Positions 26,709 through 36,610 of a stretch of 64,000 nt of DNA are shown here, in pieces. Numbering within the stretch: position 1 is the first letter of the stretch; every line of letters starts with the position of its first letter. The stretch lies in assembly GCA_963762865.1 (NCBI GenBank), contig CAVXNC010000001.1, forward strand, positions 89,695-153,694, read 5' to 3'. Source of the DNA: DATHAP01 sp963762865 (GTDB taxonomy: Bacteria; Actinomycetota; Actinomycetes; JACCUZ01). The notes beneath the pieces are model-generated. The model saw nothing but the letters and a program-made list of their open reading frames with translations, searched no databases and was not told where the DNA came from. Both the position numbers and the translations under genes were made by a program.

Positions 26709-27845
26709 CTACGTGAAGAGGTACTTGCCGCAGACCGGCCACTGCCCGGCACCGCTGCGGTTGTACAGGATCTGCGCGCGGTAGGTCTGCTCGGACGCGC
26801 TGTTCTCGGTGGGCAGCCCGGTGCCGCCGACCGACTCCCAGGTGGGCTGGGAGAACTGGTAGAGCCCGTAGTAAGGCCCGGCGCTGTTGACGGCCTGCGG
26901 GTTGCCACCGGACTCGCAGTCGGCGAGCGCGGCCCAGTTGAGCCCGTCGGCGGTCGGCGCGTTCTGCGGCATCGGCTTGGTGCCGACGAGGACGACCTGG
27001 GTGACCGGCTTCTTGGCGATCCGCTTCTCGACCAGCCTGCGGGAGTCGAGCTTGCCGTCGAGGTAGGTCTCGCGGAAGCGGCGGATCTCGATGCCGACCT
27101 TGCCGGCCTCGAGGATCCTCGTGTCGCCCTTGTAGAGCTCGCTGCTCTTCTTCTCGACGGTCTTGAAGCGGATCGGCCGCTGCTCCACGACGCGCTTGCC
27201 GTCGACGCGGGTGACGCCGACGACCTGCTCGGCGTAGGGCACCGCCGACAGGTCGCTGTTGACCCGGTCCTGGGTGCGCAGCTCGATGCCGGCCTCGGCC
27301 ATGGCACTGCGCAACGTCGGCGCGGTGGTGGTGACCTCGTGACGGTCGCCGTCGGCGAGGAAGGTGACGTGGTGCGGCAGCCGGACGTCCAGCGACATGC
27401 CGCCGCGGCTGATCCGGCGGCTGCGCGAGGCCGACAGGTAGGCGCCGTCGGAGCGGACGCCGAGCATCAGCAGCGCCTCCGAGACGCTGCGCGCGGTGGT
27501 CCACACCGTGCGGGTCTCGCCGTCGACGGTCAGCAGCACCGGTCGCCCGAAGCGGACGACCACGGACTCGCCGTCCTTCAGTCGTTGCGACGGTGACGGG
27601 GACACCATGTCGTGCTCGAGGTCGACGCTCAGGTCCTGCGACTCGAGGAGGTCGGCGACCGTGCCGGAGAAGGTCCGGACGGTGTGCGACTGGCCGTCGA
27701 CCGAGATGGTGACGTGCTTGTCGCGGGCCACGAAGGCGGTGGTGCCGGCCACGAGGCCGAGGACGAGCACGGCCTGCAGGACGAGTGCGGGCAGGCTTCG
27801 CAGGGCGGACCGGCTCGGTCCGCGGGAGTGCCGCCCAGCGCTCAT
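26709..27845 (-). CDS. rpfB: Resuscitation-promoting factor (RpfB-type)
   Basis: A secreted muralytic protein of about 378 residues that helps dormant cells resume growth. After a basic N-terminus and one membrane helix (LVLQAVLVLGLVAGTTAF) come three DUF348 repeats (about 45-215), a G5 domain (about 215-295) and the Rpf lysozyme-like domain with LNWAALADCESGGNPQAVN (catalytic Glu in DCESGG). ATG 27845 is chosen because it places the charged N-terminus just before the helix; GTG 27893 is possible. It lies between tatD and rsmA. Confidence 0.93.
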   Translation of the reverse strand: MSAGRHSRGPSRSALRSLPALVLQAVLVLGLVAGTTAFVARDKHVTISVDGQSHTVRTFSGTVADLLESQDLSVDLEHDMVSPSPSQRLKDGESVVVRFGRPVLLTVDGETRTVWTTARSVSEALLMLGVRSDGAYLSASRSRRISRGGMSLDVRLPHHVTFLADGDRHEVTTTAPTLRSAMAEAGIELRTQDRVNSDLSAVPYAEQVVGVTRVDGKRVVEQRPIRFKTVEKKSSELYKGDTRILEAGKVGIEIRRFRETYLDGKLDSRRLVEKRIAKKPVTQVVLVGTKPMPQNAPTADGLNWAALADCESGGNPQAVNSAGPYYGLYQFSQPTWESVGGTGLPTENSASEQTYRAQILYNRSGAGQWPVCGKYLFT

Positions 27846-27909
27846 AAGCCGACGACGGTAGCCAACCTCGGTGATCCGCAGCAACACGGGCACCGTTGGT
27901 CACACAGCG

Positions 27910-28749
27910 TCACCAGGGGCCGAAGGCGGCCTCGGTGTTGGCGGCGATCGCCGTGCACAGGGTCTCGAGGTCGGCGTCGAGCACCTCGGCCATCGCCCGC
28001 ACGGTGTGCGGGACGAGGTAGGAGGCGTTGGGCCGGCCGCGGTAGGGCACCGGCGTCAGGTAGGGCGCGTCGGTCTCCACCAACAGCCGATCCAGCGGGG
28101 TGACGGCGAGCGCCTCACGCAGGGCTGCGGCGTTCTTGAAGGTGACCGGGCCGGCGAAGGACAGCCACCAGCCGCGGCTCGCGCAGAGCTCGGCCATGGC
28201 GGCGTCGCCGCTGAAGCAGTGGAAGACGACGCGCTCGGGCGGGCCGGCGTCGTCGAGCACGCGCAGCACGTCGTCGTGGGCGTCGCGGTCGTGGATGACC
28301 AGCACCTTGCCGTGCCGCTTGGCCAGCTCGATGTGCGCGCGGAAGGACGCCTCCTGCACGTCACGTCCGTCCGGCCCGGTGCGGAAGTGGTCGAGGCCGG
28401 TCTCGCCGACGGCGCGTACGTCGCTGCCGCCCGCCAGGGCGTCGATCTCGGCCAGGGCCTCGTCGAGCCGGCCGGCCGCGGCGAGCAGCGGAGCCTCGTT
28501 GGGGTGCAGCGCGACGCCAGCGACGATCGCGTCGTGCTGCCTGGCGGTCTCGACCGCCCAGCGGGCACCCGGCAGGTCGCAGCCGATCTGCACGATGCGC
28601 GGCACACCGACCGCGGCCGACCGGGACAGCGCGTCCTCGACCGACAGCCAGTCGTCGGGCGGGTCGGCGATGTCGAGGTGGCAGTGGCTGTCGGCGACCG
28701 GGACCGGCAGCGGCTCGGGCGCCGGCGGTCTCTCGCGCGGCCCGCTCAC
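27910..28749 (-). CDS. tatD: TatD-family metal-dependent hydrolase/DNase
   Basis: A 279-residue TIM-barrel metallohydrolase. DSHCHLD (metal ligands), GVALHPNEAPL, AVGETGLDH, VIHDRDAHDD, VFHCFSGD and LLVETDAPYLTP mark the conserved sites. Family members act as 3'-5' exonucleases or in quality control. GTG 28749 overlaps the metG stop as GTGA. Confidence 0.94.
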   Translation of the reverse strand: MSGPRERPPAPEPLPVPVADSHCHLDIADPPDDWLSVEDALSRSAAVGVPRIVQIGCDLPGARWAVETARQHDAIVAGVALHPNEAPLLAAAGRLDEALAEIDALAGGSDVRAVGETGLDHFRTGPDGRDVQEASFRAHIELAKRHGKVLVIHDRDAHDDVLRVLDDAGPPERVVFHCFSGDAAMAELCASRGWWLSFAGPVTFKNAAALREALAVTPLDRLLVETDAPYLTPVPYRGRPNASYLVPHTVRAMAEVLDADLETLCTAIAANTEAAFGPW

Positions 28750-30341
28750 CCGCTGGCTGGTTCCTCGATGCGCGGGAAGAGCGGCTCGGACTTGGTCACG
28801 GTCGCTCCCCCGGGCAGCTGCCCCCACGTACCGGCGTCCTGGACGCGGGCACCACTGATCGGCCCGAGCGCGGCATCGGCGCCCAGCGACGACCAGAGCG
28901 TGCGGCACGCCTTCGGCATCACCGGGTTGAGCAGCACGGCGACGACGCGCAGCGCCTCGGCCGTCGCGTAGAGGATCCGGTCGAGGTCGGCGGCGCGCGA
29001 CTCGTCCTTGGCGACCTGCCACGGCGCGTTGTCGGTGACGTAGTTGTTGATGACGCGGACGTAGTCCATCGCGGCCAGGATCGCGCCCTGCAGGTCGATC
29101 CGGTCGATGGCTGCCTCTGCCGTGGCGACAGCGGTGGCCGCCGCCTCGGAGAGCACCGGCTCGTCGGCCTTCTCCGGCAGCCGGCCGTCGCGGTAGCGGC
29201 CGACCATCGAGGTCAGCCGGGACGCGAGGTTGCCGAGCTGGTCGGCGAGCTCGGCCTTGTAGCGAGCGGCCATGTCCTCCCACGAGAAGGACCCGTCCTG
29301 GCCGAAGGGGATCGCGCGCATGAAGTAGTAGCGGAAAGCGTCCGAGCCGAAGACGTCGGTGATCTGGCGCGGCGGGATGCCGGTCAGCTTGGTCTTGCTC
29401 ATCTTCTCGCCGCCGACCAGCAGCCAGCCGTTGGCGAAGACCTTGCGCGGCGGCTCGAGGCCGGCCGCCATCAGCATCGCCGGCCAGATGACGGCGTGGA
29501 AGCGCAGGATGTCCTTGCCGACGAGGTGCACGTCGGCCGGCCAGAGGTGCGCGAACCGCTCGGGATCGGTGCCGTAGCCCGCGGCGGTGGCGTAGTTGAG
29601 CAGCGCGTCGATCCACACGTAGAGGACGTGCGAGTCGTCCCACGGGACGGGGATGCCCCAGTCGAAGGTGCTGCGGGTGATCGACAGGTCCTGCAGGCCG
29701 CCGCGCACGAACGACAGGACCTCGTTGCGCGCCGACTCGGGCTGCACGAAGGTCGGGTTGGCCTCGTAGAAGGCCAGCAGCTTGTCGGCGTAGTCCGAGA
29801 GCCGGAAGAAGTAGTTCTTCTCGCTGAGCATCTCGACCGGGCGGCTGTGGATCGGGCAGAGCTTCTGGCCCTCGTAGTCGCCCTCGCCCTCGAGCAGCTC
29901 GCCGGGGAGCTTGAACTCCTCGCAGGCCACGCAGTAGGGGCCCTCGTACTGACCCTCGTAGACCTGCCCGGCGTCGTAGAGGGTCTGCCAGAACTCCCGG
30001 ACCCGCTCCGAGTGACGCTGGTCGGTGGTCCGGATGAAGTCGTCGTTGGCGGCGTCGATGGTCTGGAGGACGGGCTTCCACTCGGTCTCGACGAGCCGGT
30101 CGGTCCACTCCTGGGGGCTCACGCCGCCGCGCTCGGCAGCCTGGAGGACCTTCTGGCCGTGCTCGTCGGTGCCGGTGAGGTACCAGACGTCCTCGCCGCG
30201 CTGCCGGTGCCAGCGGGTCAGGACGTCACCGGCGACGGTCGTGTAGGCGTGGCCGATGTGCGGGGCGTCGTTGACGTAGTAGATCGGCGTCGTGACGTAG
30301 TACGCCTTGCCGGCGCGAGACTCGGTGGGACCGTCGGGCAT
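28746..30341 (-). CDS. metG: Methionyl-tRNA synthetase
   Basis: A class I aminoacyl-tRNA synthetase of 531 residues charging tRNA-Met. The HIGH motif appears as DAPHIGHAYT and the KMSKS motif as GGEKMSKTKL. No C-terminal tRNA-binding extension, as in the short actinobacterial form. The zinc region includes YCVACEEF. Upstream of tatD with a 4-base overlap. Confidence 0.96.
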   Translation of the reverse strand: MPDGPTESRAGKAYYVTTPIYYVNDAPHIGHAYTTVAGDVLTRWHRQRGEDVWYLTGTDEHGQKVLQAAERGGVSPQEWTDRLVETEWKPVLQTIDAANDDFIRTTDQRHSERVREFWQTLYDAGQVYEGQYEGPYCVACEEFKLPGELLEGEGDYEGQKLCPIHSRPVEMLSEKNYFFRLSDYADKLLAFYEANPTFVQPESARNEVLSFVRGGLQDLSITRSTFDWGIPVPWDDSHVLYVWIDALLNYATAAGYGTDPERFAHLWPADVHLVGKDILRFHAVIWPAMLMAAGLEPPRKVFANGWLLVGGEKMSKTKLTGIPPRQITDVFGSDAFRYYFMRAIPFGQDGSFSWEDMAARYKAELADQLGNLASRLTSMVGRYRDGRLPEKADEPVLSEAAATAVATAEAAIDRIDLQGAILAAMDYVRVINNYVTDNAPWQVAKDESRAADLDRILYATAEALRVVAVLLNPVMPKACRTLWSSLGADAALGPISGARVQDAGTWGQLPGGATVTKSEPLFPRIEEPASG

Positions 30342-30402
30342 GGTCCTAGCCTACGGGCGCGGCGCCACCCGGTTTCGCCGCCGGCTGCCGGTCGCGAGGG
30401 CC

Positions 30403-31578
30403 TCAGCCGAGCTTGGGCAGGCCGCGCTTGAGCTGGCGGACGGCCTGGACGATCCGCTGCTCGTTCTCGATGAGCGCGAAGCGCACGAAGCCGTCGCCGC
30501 CCGGGCCGAAGCCGACGCCAGGTGACACCGCCACGTCGCAGTCGGTCACCAGCAGGGTGGCGAACTCGATCGACCCCATGTCGCGGTAGGCCTCGGGGAT
30601 CGGCGCCCAGACGAACATCGTCCCCTTCGGCCGCTCGACCTCCCAGCCGATGCGGGCCAGCCCGTCGACCATCGCGTTGCGCCGCGACTCGTAGACCGCG
30701 TTGACCTCGGCCGGGTAGTCCGACGCCTCGTTCATCGTCACCGTCGCCGCGATCTGGATCGGCTGGAAGGTGCCGTAGTCGAGGTACGACTTCAGCTTGG
30801 TCAGCGCGGCGACGACCTCGGCGTTGCCGACGAGGAAGGCCACCCGCCAGCCGGCCATCGAGAAGGACTTGGTCATCGAGTAGAGCTCGACGGCGCAGTC
30901 CTTGGCGCCCTCGCACTGCAGGATCGACGGCGGCGTCCAGCCGTCGAAGGCCACGTCTGCGTAGGCGAAGTCGTGCACCAGCACCACGTCGCGCTCGCGG
31001 GCCCAGTCGACCAGCCGCTGCATGTCGGCCAGCTCGAGGGTCGCGGTCGTCGGGTTGTGCGGGAAGGACAGCACGACTACGCGTGGCTTCGGCCAGCCGA
31101 GCTCCCAGGCCTCCATCACGTTGGCGACGTAGTCCTCGCCGATGCCGACCGGGACCTGCCTCGCATCGGCACCGGCGAAGTAGGGGCCCCAGATGTGGAT
31201 CGGGTAGGACGGGCTCGGCACCAGGGCCGCGTCGCCGGGCTGCAGCAGCACCCACATCAGGTGGCTGAAGCCCTCCTTGGCGCCGATCGTCGAGAGCACC
31301 TCGGTCTCCGGGTCGAGCTGCACGCCGAACTTGCGCTGGTAGAGCGCCGACACCGCCTGGCGCAGCTTGGGGATGCCGCGGCTGGCGGAGTAGCGGTGGT
31401 TGCGCGTGTTGCGGGCCGCCTCCGCCAGCTTCTCCACCGCGATCTCCGGCGAGGGCAGGTCCGGGTTGCCGAAGCCCAGGTCGATCACGTCCCGGCCGGC
31501 CCGCCGTGCCTCCTGCTTCAGCCCGTCGATGATCGTGAAGACGTACGGCGGCAGGCCCGGGATCCGGCGGAACTCCAT
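30403..31578 (-). CDS. PLP-dependent class I aminotransferase (alanine/LL-DAP aminotransferase-like)
   Basis: A 391-residue fold-type I aminotransferase. VIDLGFGNPDLPSP is the N-terminal substrate loop, SFPHNPTTATLE binds PLP, and the Schiff-base Lys is in ELYSMTKSFSMAGWR. C-terminal Arg in FVRFALIEN binds the substrate carboxylate. The sequence type is that of AlaC-like enzymes (glutamate-pyruvate aminotransferase), often annotated LL-diaminopimelate aminotransferase. Substrate specificity is not decided by sequence alone. Confidence 0.88.
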   Translation of the reverse strand: MEFRRIPGLPPYVFTIIDGLKQEARRAGRDVIDLGFGNPDLPSPEIAVEKLAEAARNTRNHRYSASRGIPKLRQAVSALYQRKFGVQLDPETEVLSTIGAKEGFSHLMWVLLQPGDAALVPSPSYPIHIWGPYFAGADARQVPVGIGEDYVANVMEAWELGWPKPRVVVLSFPHNPTTATLELADMQRLVDWARERDVVLVHDFAYADVAFDGWTPPSILQCEGAKDCAVELYSMTKSFSMAGWRVAFLVGNAEVVAALTKLKSYLDYGTFQPIQIAATVTMNEASDYPAEVNAVYESRRNAMVDGLARIGWEVERPKGTMFVWAPIPEAYRDMGSIEFATLLVTDCDVAVSPGVGFGPGGDGFVRFALIENEQRIVQAVRQLKRGLPKLG

Positions 31579-31591
31579 CCACCCAGGCTAG

Positions 31592-32443
31592 TCAGGTCCC
31601 CGGGGTGGGGCGGCGGGCGGCGAGCACGGAGTCGTAGACCTCGCGTCGGCTGACGCCGTGCGCGGCCGCGACGGCTCCGGTGGCCTCCTTGAGACGTACG
31701 CCGCTGCTGACCAGTGCCTCGACCTCACCCACCAGGTCGGCCGGTGTGCTCACGGCCGCCACGACCGCACCGGCCACGACGACCGTGATCTCGCCGCGTA
31801 CGCCGTCGGCCGACCACGCGGCCAGCTCGCCGAGCCCTGCGCGGCGTACCTCCTCGTAGGTCTTGGTGAGCTCGCGGCAGACGGCGGCCGGCCGCTCCGC
31901 GCCGAAGGCCTCGGCCATCGCCGACAGGGCAGCGGCCAGCCGGTGCGGGGCCTCGAAGAAGACCAGCGTGCGCGGCTCGGCGGCCAGGTCGGCCAGCCGG
32001 CGGGCCCGCTCCCCCGGCTTGCGCGGGAGGAAGCCCTCGAAGCAGAAGCGGTCGACCGGCAGCCCGGAGACGGCGAGGGCGGCGAGCACCGCCGACGGCC
32101 CGGGCACGGACGTCACCAGCACACCCGCCGCGACGGCGGCCGCAACAAGCCGGTAGCCCGGGTCGCTCACCGACGGCATGCCGGCGTCGGTCACAACGAG
32201 GACGCGTGACCCGGCGAGCAGGGCATCGACCAGCTCGCCGGTGCGGCTCGACTCGTTGGCGTCGTAGTAGGAGACGACGCGGCCGGCCGGCTCGACGCCG
32301 AGCTCGCGGGTCAGCCGGCGCAGCCGCCTGGTGTCCTCGGCCGCCACGACGTCGGCCGTCGCCAGCTCCCGCGCCAGCCGCGGCGACGCGTCGGCCGGGT
32401 CGCCGATCGGCGTCCCCGCGAGCACCAGCACACCGACCGCCAC
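31592..32443 (-). CDS. rsmI: 16S rRNA (cytidine(1402)-2'-O)-methyltransferase
   Basis: RsmI methylates C1402 of 16S rRNA. The 283-residue product shows LVLAGTPIGDPADASPRL, AAEDTRRLRRL, VVTDAGMPSVSDPGYRLV and SVPGPSAVLAALAVSGLP, all family marks, and a C-terminal helical domain. GTG 32443 is taken as start. It lies only 9 bases from the divergent mannosyltransferase start, so at least one of the two transcripts is leaderless or starts inside the other gene. Confidence 0.94.
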   Translation of the reverse strand: MAVGVLVLAGTPIGDPADASPRLARELATADVVAAEDTRRLRRLTRELGVEPAGRVVSYYDANESSRTGELVDALLAGSRVLVVTDAGMPSVSDPGYRLVAAAVAAGVLVTSVPGPSAVLAALAVSGLPVDRFCFEGFLPRKPGERARRLADLAAEPRTLVFFEAPHRLAAALSAMAEAFGAERPAAVCRELTKTYEEVRRAGLGELAAWSADGVRGEITVVVAGAVVAAVSTPADLVGEVEALVSSGVRLKEATGAVAAAHGVSRREVYDSVLAARRPTPGT

Positions 32444-32452
32444 CGGCCCATC

Positions 32453-34045
32453 ATGTCTGTTCCGTACGCTGTCCCGGTGCTGATGCCGGCCCGCGACCGA
32501 GCACGGGTGCGCGAGCAGCTGGCGCCCCCGATGCCCAGCGACGGCCTCTGGGGCTGGGTCGGGCCGTTGCTGGTGACCCTGGTGGCCGGCGTCCTGCGCT
32601 TCTGGGACCTGTCGCGTCCCAAGGCGTTCATGTTCGACGAGACCTACTACGCCAAGGACGCCTGGTCGCTGCTGCACTTCGGCGTCGAGCAGGACTACAT
32701 CAAGGCGGCCGAGAAGGGCGACCCCGACCCGGCCAACGTGAAGATCCTGGCAGGGAACCTCGACAACCTCTGGACCGGCGACGCGTCCTACGTCGTGCAC
32801 CCGCCGGGCGGCAAGTGGGTCATCGCCCTCGGCGAGCAGATGTTCGGCATGACGCCCTTCGGCTGGCGGTTCATGGTCGCGCTGACCGGGACCCTGGCCG
32901 TGCTGATCGTGGCGCGCACCGGCCGCCGGCTCTTCCGATCCACGCTGCTCGGCTGCACTGCCGGCCTGCTGCTGACCCTCGACGGCATGGCCTTCGTGCA
33001 CAGCCGCACCGCCCTGCTCGACCCGCTGGTGATGTTCTGGGCGCTGGTGGCCTTCGCGGCCCTCGTGCTGGACCGCGACCGCGCGCGAGAGCGGCTGGCC
33101 GACCAGCTGGCCGCCGCGCAGACCGGTCGATTCGGCCCGGGTCTCGGGCTGCGCCCGTTGCGACTTGTCGCCGGCCTGGCGCTCGGCATGGCGTGCGCCA
33201 CCAAGTGGAGCGGGCTGTGGTTCGTCGTCGCCTTCGGCCTGATGACGGTGCTCTGGGACATGGGTGCGCGCCGCGCCGCCGGCGTCCGCCGGCCGTGGAT
33301 CGGCGCGCTGGTGCGCGATGCCGGTCCGGCCTTCGCCTCGATCGTGCTGGTCGCCTTCGTCGTCTACCTGGCCAGCTGGACCGGCTGGTTCCTGGGTGGC
33401 GACGACGCCTACTACCGCTACTGGGCACGGGACAACCCTGGGCCGCCGCTCGTGCCGGACGCGCTGTGGAGCCTCTGGCACTACCACCACGAGGCGTGGA
33501 ACTTCCACACCGGGCTGGAGACCTACCACCCCTACCGGTCCAACCCGTGGGGCTGGCTGGTGCTCGCCCGGCCGGTGTCCTACTTCTACGAGGGCCCGAC
33601 CATGGGCCAGGACGGCTGCACCGTCGACCAGTGCTCGCAGGCGGTCACCGCCCTCGGCACGCCGGCGATCTGGTGGGCGTCGTGCCTCGCGCTGCCGGTG
33701 CTGCTCTACCTGTGGGCGGGGCGGCGCGACTGGCGGGCCGGGGCGATCCTGTGCGGCGTCGCGGCCGGCTACCTGCCGTGGTTCCTCTACCAGCACCGCA
33801 CGATCTACTCGTTCTACTCGGTGGCCTTCGTGCCCTACCTGTGCCTCGCGCTGGCCATGTGCCTCGGCCTGGTCCTGGGACGCCGGGACGCGTCACCGCT
33901 GCGCCGGCAGTGGGGCGCGGCCATCGCCGGGTGCTACCTGCTGCTCGTGGTCGCCAACTTCGCCTGGCTGCTGCCCGTCCTGTCGGCCGAAGTGATCCCC
34001 TACGCCGACTGGGCGCGCCGGATGTGGTGGCGGTCCTGGATCTGA
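32453..34045 (+). CDS. pmt: Protein O-mannosyltransferase (GT39)
   Basis: A 530-residue multi-pass GT-C enzyme that transfers mannose from polyprenyl-phosphate-mannose to secreted proteins during Sec export. The DE motif is in FMFDETYYAKDA (residues 62-63), followed by a long periplasmic loop; AHSRTALLDP and YKWSGLWF-like (CATKWSGLWF) segments are typical. About 10-11 membrane helices are predicted from hydrophobicity. ATG 32453 or the internal ATG 32483 could be the start. The position divergent from rsmI is conserved in actinobacteria. Confidence 0.93.
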   Translation: MSVPYAVPVLMPARDRARVREQLAPPMPSDGLWGWVGPLLVTLVAGVLRFWDLSRPKAFMFDETYYAKDAWSLLHFGVEQDYIKAAEKGDPDPANVKILAGNLDNLWTGDASYVVHPPGGKWVIALGEQMFGMTPFGWRFMVALTGTLAVLIVARTGRRLFRSTLLGCTAGLLLTLDGMAFVHSRTALLDPLVMFWALVAFAALVLDRDRARERLADQLAAAQTGRFGPGLGLRPLRLVAGLALGMACATKWSGLWFVVAFGLMTVLWDMGARRAAGVRRPWIGALVRDAGPAFASIVLVAFVVYLASWTGWFLGGDDAYYRYWARDNPGPPLVPDALWSLWHYHHEAWNFHTGLETYHPYRSNPWGWLVLARPVSYFYEGPTMGQDGCTVDQCSQAVTALGTPAIWWASCLALPVLLYLWAGRRDWRAGAILCGVAAGYLPWFLYQHRTIYSFYSVAFVPYLCLALAMCLGLVLGRRDASPLRRQWGAAIAGCYLLLVVANFAWLLPVLSAEVIPYADWARRMWWRSWI

Positions 34046-34130
34046 GGCGGAGCTGCCGCACTGACTCAGGGCTCACCCGGGTCAACCGCCGGAATCGGGG
34101 CACGACACCTGCGGGCCTGGACGACGTCGG

Positions 34131-35708
34131 TCAGCTCAGGTCGCGGCGGCGCAGCGCCGCCAGGCCCGCGGCACCGAGCCCGCCGGCCACGAGCAGCAGC
34201 ACGACGACCGGGAGCACCTCGAAGGCCTCGGCGGGCATGGTGGGCAGGTGCTCGAGCGGCGACAGGCCGACGGCCCAGCCGGGCAGCTGCAGTGCCTCAC
34301 CGAAGAGCATGACCACCGCGCAGTACGCGAGGGCCAGCCAGCCGGCCAGCACGAGCCGGGGCCGGATGGCGTAGCCGAGCCACGCGACGGCTGCCAGGAC
34401 GAGCACCGGTGCGACGTACGGCACGGTTGCGCCGAGCAGGCGACCGCCGGTCGACCAGTCGCCGGTCGAGAGCCCGAAGCCGACGGCGAGCCCCACGCCA
34501 CCCGCGAGCACGACCGCCAGGGTCCCGGCGACGGTCACCGTGAGGTGGCTCAGGGCCCATCGGGTGCGGGTCACCGGGCCGGCGAGCAGCAGGTCGACCC
34601 GGCCGTCGCCCTCCTCCGACGCCGGCCGCCCGGCCGACGCGATCGCGAAGCCGGCCGCGAGCAGGGCGAGCATCACGACGAGGGTGGCGTAGAAGAGGTC
34701 GGTCGCGCCCGGGCCCGTCCCGCCGAAGAGGTCCTCGGCGAACTGCGAGTCGCCGACGATGTCGTCCGTGCTGTCGCCGATGGCGCCGTAGGACAGCCCG
34801 GTGGCCAGCAAGCCGACCGTCCAGCCGAGCACGGTCCCGCGCTGCAGCCGCCAGGCCAGGCCGAGTGTGCCGCGCAGGTCGCGGCCCGCCGTGGCAGGCC
34901 CGGGTCGGACGGCACGGATCCCGGCACCGTGGTCGCGCCGGTCGAGCAGCCGGACAGCTACGACACCGAGACCGCCGACAGCAGCCACCGACAGCAGCGC
35001 CGGCCACCAGCGTTCACCCGAGAAGGCGTGCATCGACTGCCCCCACCCGATCGGCGAGAGCCACGACAGCCCACCCCCGGTGACGTCACCGACCGCCCGG
35101 AGGACGTACGACGCCGCGATGACCGCACCGGTGATGCCGTAGGCCGCCCGTGCCGAGCCGGCGAGCTGCACCGCGACCAGCGCGACCGCACCGAAGACCA
35201 GCCCGGCGAGCGCTGCGGCGAGGCCGAGGCTGACCGAGCCGGCGACGGCGAGGCCGTAGCCCACGAGGCTGGCGGCGACGAGCCCGCCGAGCAGGACGTT
35301 GGCGACCAGCACGACGAGCGCCGCTGCGGCCGTCGGTGCGTGCCGCCCTACCGCGGTCGCCCGGACCAGCTCGTCGCGCCCGGTCTCCTCCTCGACGCGG
35401 GTGTGCCGGCCGACCAGGAACATGCTCATCAGGCCGGCGACGACCGCGCCGAAGGCCGACGCCTGCCAGGCGACCTGGCCGCCGAGGGTGTTGAGAGCCC
35501 GGGCGGGCCCGGCCAGTGCGACGAAGGCGGTGTTGTCGGCCATCGCCCGCGCGGCCTTGTCGAACTCCGCCTGCGTCGGGTAGAGCCCCTCGGTGCTGAC
35601 CGCCTGCGACCAGTAGAGGACGACGACGCCGAGCACCCACCAGAGCAGCATCCAGCGGTCGCGGCGCAGGTCGAGACGCAGCAGGCGGCCGACGCCGGTG
35701 ATGCTCAC
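34131..35708 (-). CDS. ABC transporter permease (antibiotic-exporter type)
   Basis: A 525-residue membrane protein with about 12 hydrophobic segments in two similar halves. GRHTRVEEETGRDELVRATAVGRH and EEGDGRVDLLLAGPVTRTRW repeat the same cytoplasmic-loop motif in both halves, as in permeases annotated as polyketide antibiotic transporters. GTG 35708 overlaps the ATPase stop (GTGA). Exporter direction is inferred from family; the substrate is unknown. Confidence 0.87.
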   Translation of the reverse strand: MSITGVGRLLRLDLRRDRWMLLWWVLGVVVLYWSQAVSTEGLYPTQAEFDKAARAMADNTAFVALAGPARALNTLGGQVAWQASAFGAVVAGLMSMFLVGRHTRVEEETGRDELVRATAVGRHAPTAAAALVVLVANVLLGGLVAASLVGYGLAVAGSVSLGLAAALAGLVFGAVALVAVQLAGSARAAYGITGAVIAASYVLRAVGDVTGGGLSWLSPIGWGQSMHAFSGERWWPALLSVAAVGGLGVVAVRLLDRRDHGAGIRAVRPGPATAGRDLRGTLGLAWRLQRGTVLGWTVGLLATGLSYGAIGDSTDDIVGDSQFAEDLFGGTGPGATDLFYATLVVMLALLAAGFAIASAGRPASEEGDGRVDLLLAGPVTRTRWALSHLTVTVAGTLAVVLAGGVGLAVGFGLSTGDWSTGGRLLGATVPYVAPVLVLAAVAWLGYAIRPRLVLAGWLALAYCAVVMLFGEALQLPGWAVGLSPLEHLPTMPAEAFEVLPVVVLLLVAGGLGAAGLAALRRRDLS

Positions 35709-36610
35709 GGCTGGCTTCCGTAGTGCCGGAGGAAGAGCTCCTCCAGGGTGGGCGGCTGGCTGGTCAAGGACCTGATGCCGTACGTCGCCAGGCGCTCTAT
35801 CGCGGCGCCGAGGTGGACGGTGTCGACGTCGAAGCGGGCCCGCCGGAGATGGTCGCCCTCGACGACCAGGTCGTGCACGCCCTCGAGCGAGTCGAGCCCG
35901 TGCGGCGTCCGGACGAGCTCCGCCGAGACCGACGTGCGGGTGAGGTGGCGCAGGTCGGAGAGCGTGCCGGTCTCGACGGTGCGCCCGGACCGGATGATGC
36001 TCACCCGGTCGCAGAGCCGCTCCACCTCCGCGAGGATGTGGCTGGAGAGCAGCACCGTCCGACCGTCGTCGCGGAATTCGTCGATGCACTGCTGGAAGAC
36101 CGACTCCATCAGCGGGTCGAGCCCCGAGGTGGGCTCGTCGAGGACGAGCAGCTCGACGTCGGCGGCGAGTGCGGCCACCAGGGCCACCTTCTGCCGGTTG
36201 CCCTTCGAGTAGGCGCGACCCTTCTTCGTCGGGTCGAGCTCGAAGCGCTCGAGCAGCTCGTCGCGCCGCTTGGGGTCGAGGCTGCCGCGAAGGTGCCCGA
36301 GCAGGTCGATCACCTCGCCGCCGGTGAGGTTGGGCCAGAGGTTCACGTCGCCCGGCACGTAGGCGAGCCGCCGGTGCAGCCGCTCGGGCTCGCGCCACGG
36401 ATCGCCGCCGAGCAGCCGGGCCGCACCGCTGTCGGCACGCAACAGGCCGAGCAGGACGCGGATGGTGGTGGACTTGCCGGCGCCGTTGGGGCCGAGGAAG
36501 CCATGCACCTCGCCGGCGCTCACTTCGAGGTCGAGCCCGTCGAGAGCGATGGTGCTGCCGAAGCGCTTGTGCAGGTCCCGGACCTCGATCACTGCGGTCA
36601 CGTCCGGCAC
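35705..36610 (-). CDS. ABC transporter ATP-binding protein
   Basis: A 301-residue ABC ATPase of the DrrA/CcmA type. Walker A is GPNGAGKST, the signature is YSKGNRQKVALVAAL (Lys in place of the second Gly, as in several DrrA-like proteins), Walker B is LLVLDEPTSGLDPLM and the switch His is in VLLSSHILAEVERL. A C-terminal regulatory region follows. It pairs with the overlapping permease gene. The start is GTG 36610. Confidence 0.92.
   Translation of the reverse strand: MPDVTAVIEVRDLHKRFGSTIALDGLDLEVSAGEVHGFLGPNGAGKSTTIRVLLGLLRADSGAARLLGGDPWREPERLHRRLAYVPGDVNLWPNLTGGEVIDLLGHLRGSLDPKRRDELLERFELDPTKKGRAYSKGNRQKVALVAALAADVELLVLDEPTSGLDPLMESVFQQCIDEFRDDGRTVLLSSHILAEVERLCDRVSIIRSGRTVETGTLSDLRHLTRTSVSAELVRTPHGLDSLEGVHDLVVEGDHLRRARFDVDTVHLGAAIERLATYGIRSLTSQPPTLEELFLRHYGSQP

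Noticed and set aside
34046..34130. Terminator between pmt and the ABC permease gene
   Set aside because: No inverted repeat of useful length could be found in the 85-base convergent gap.
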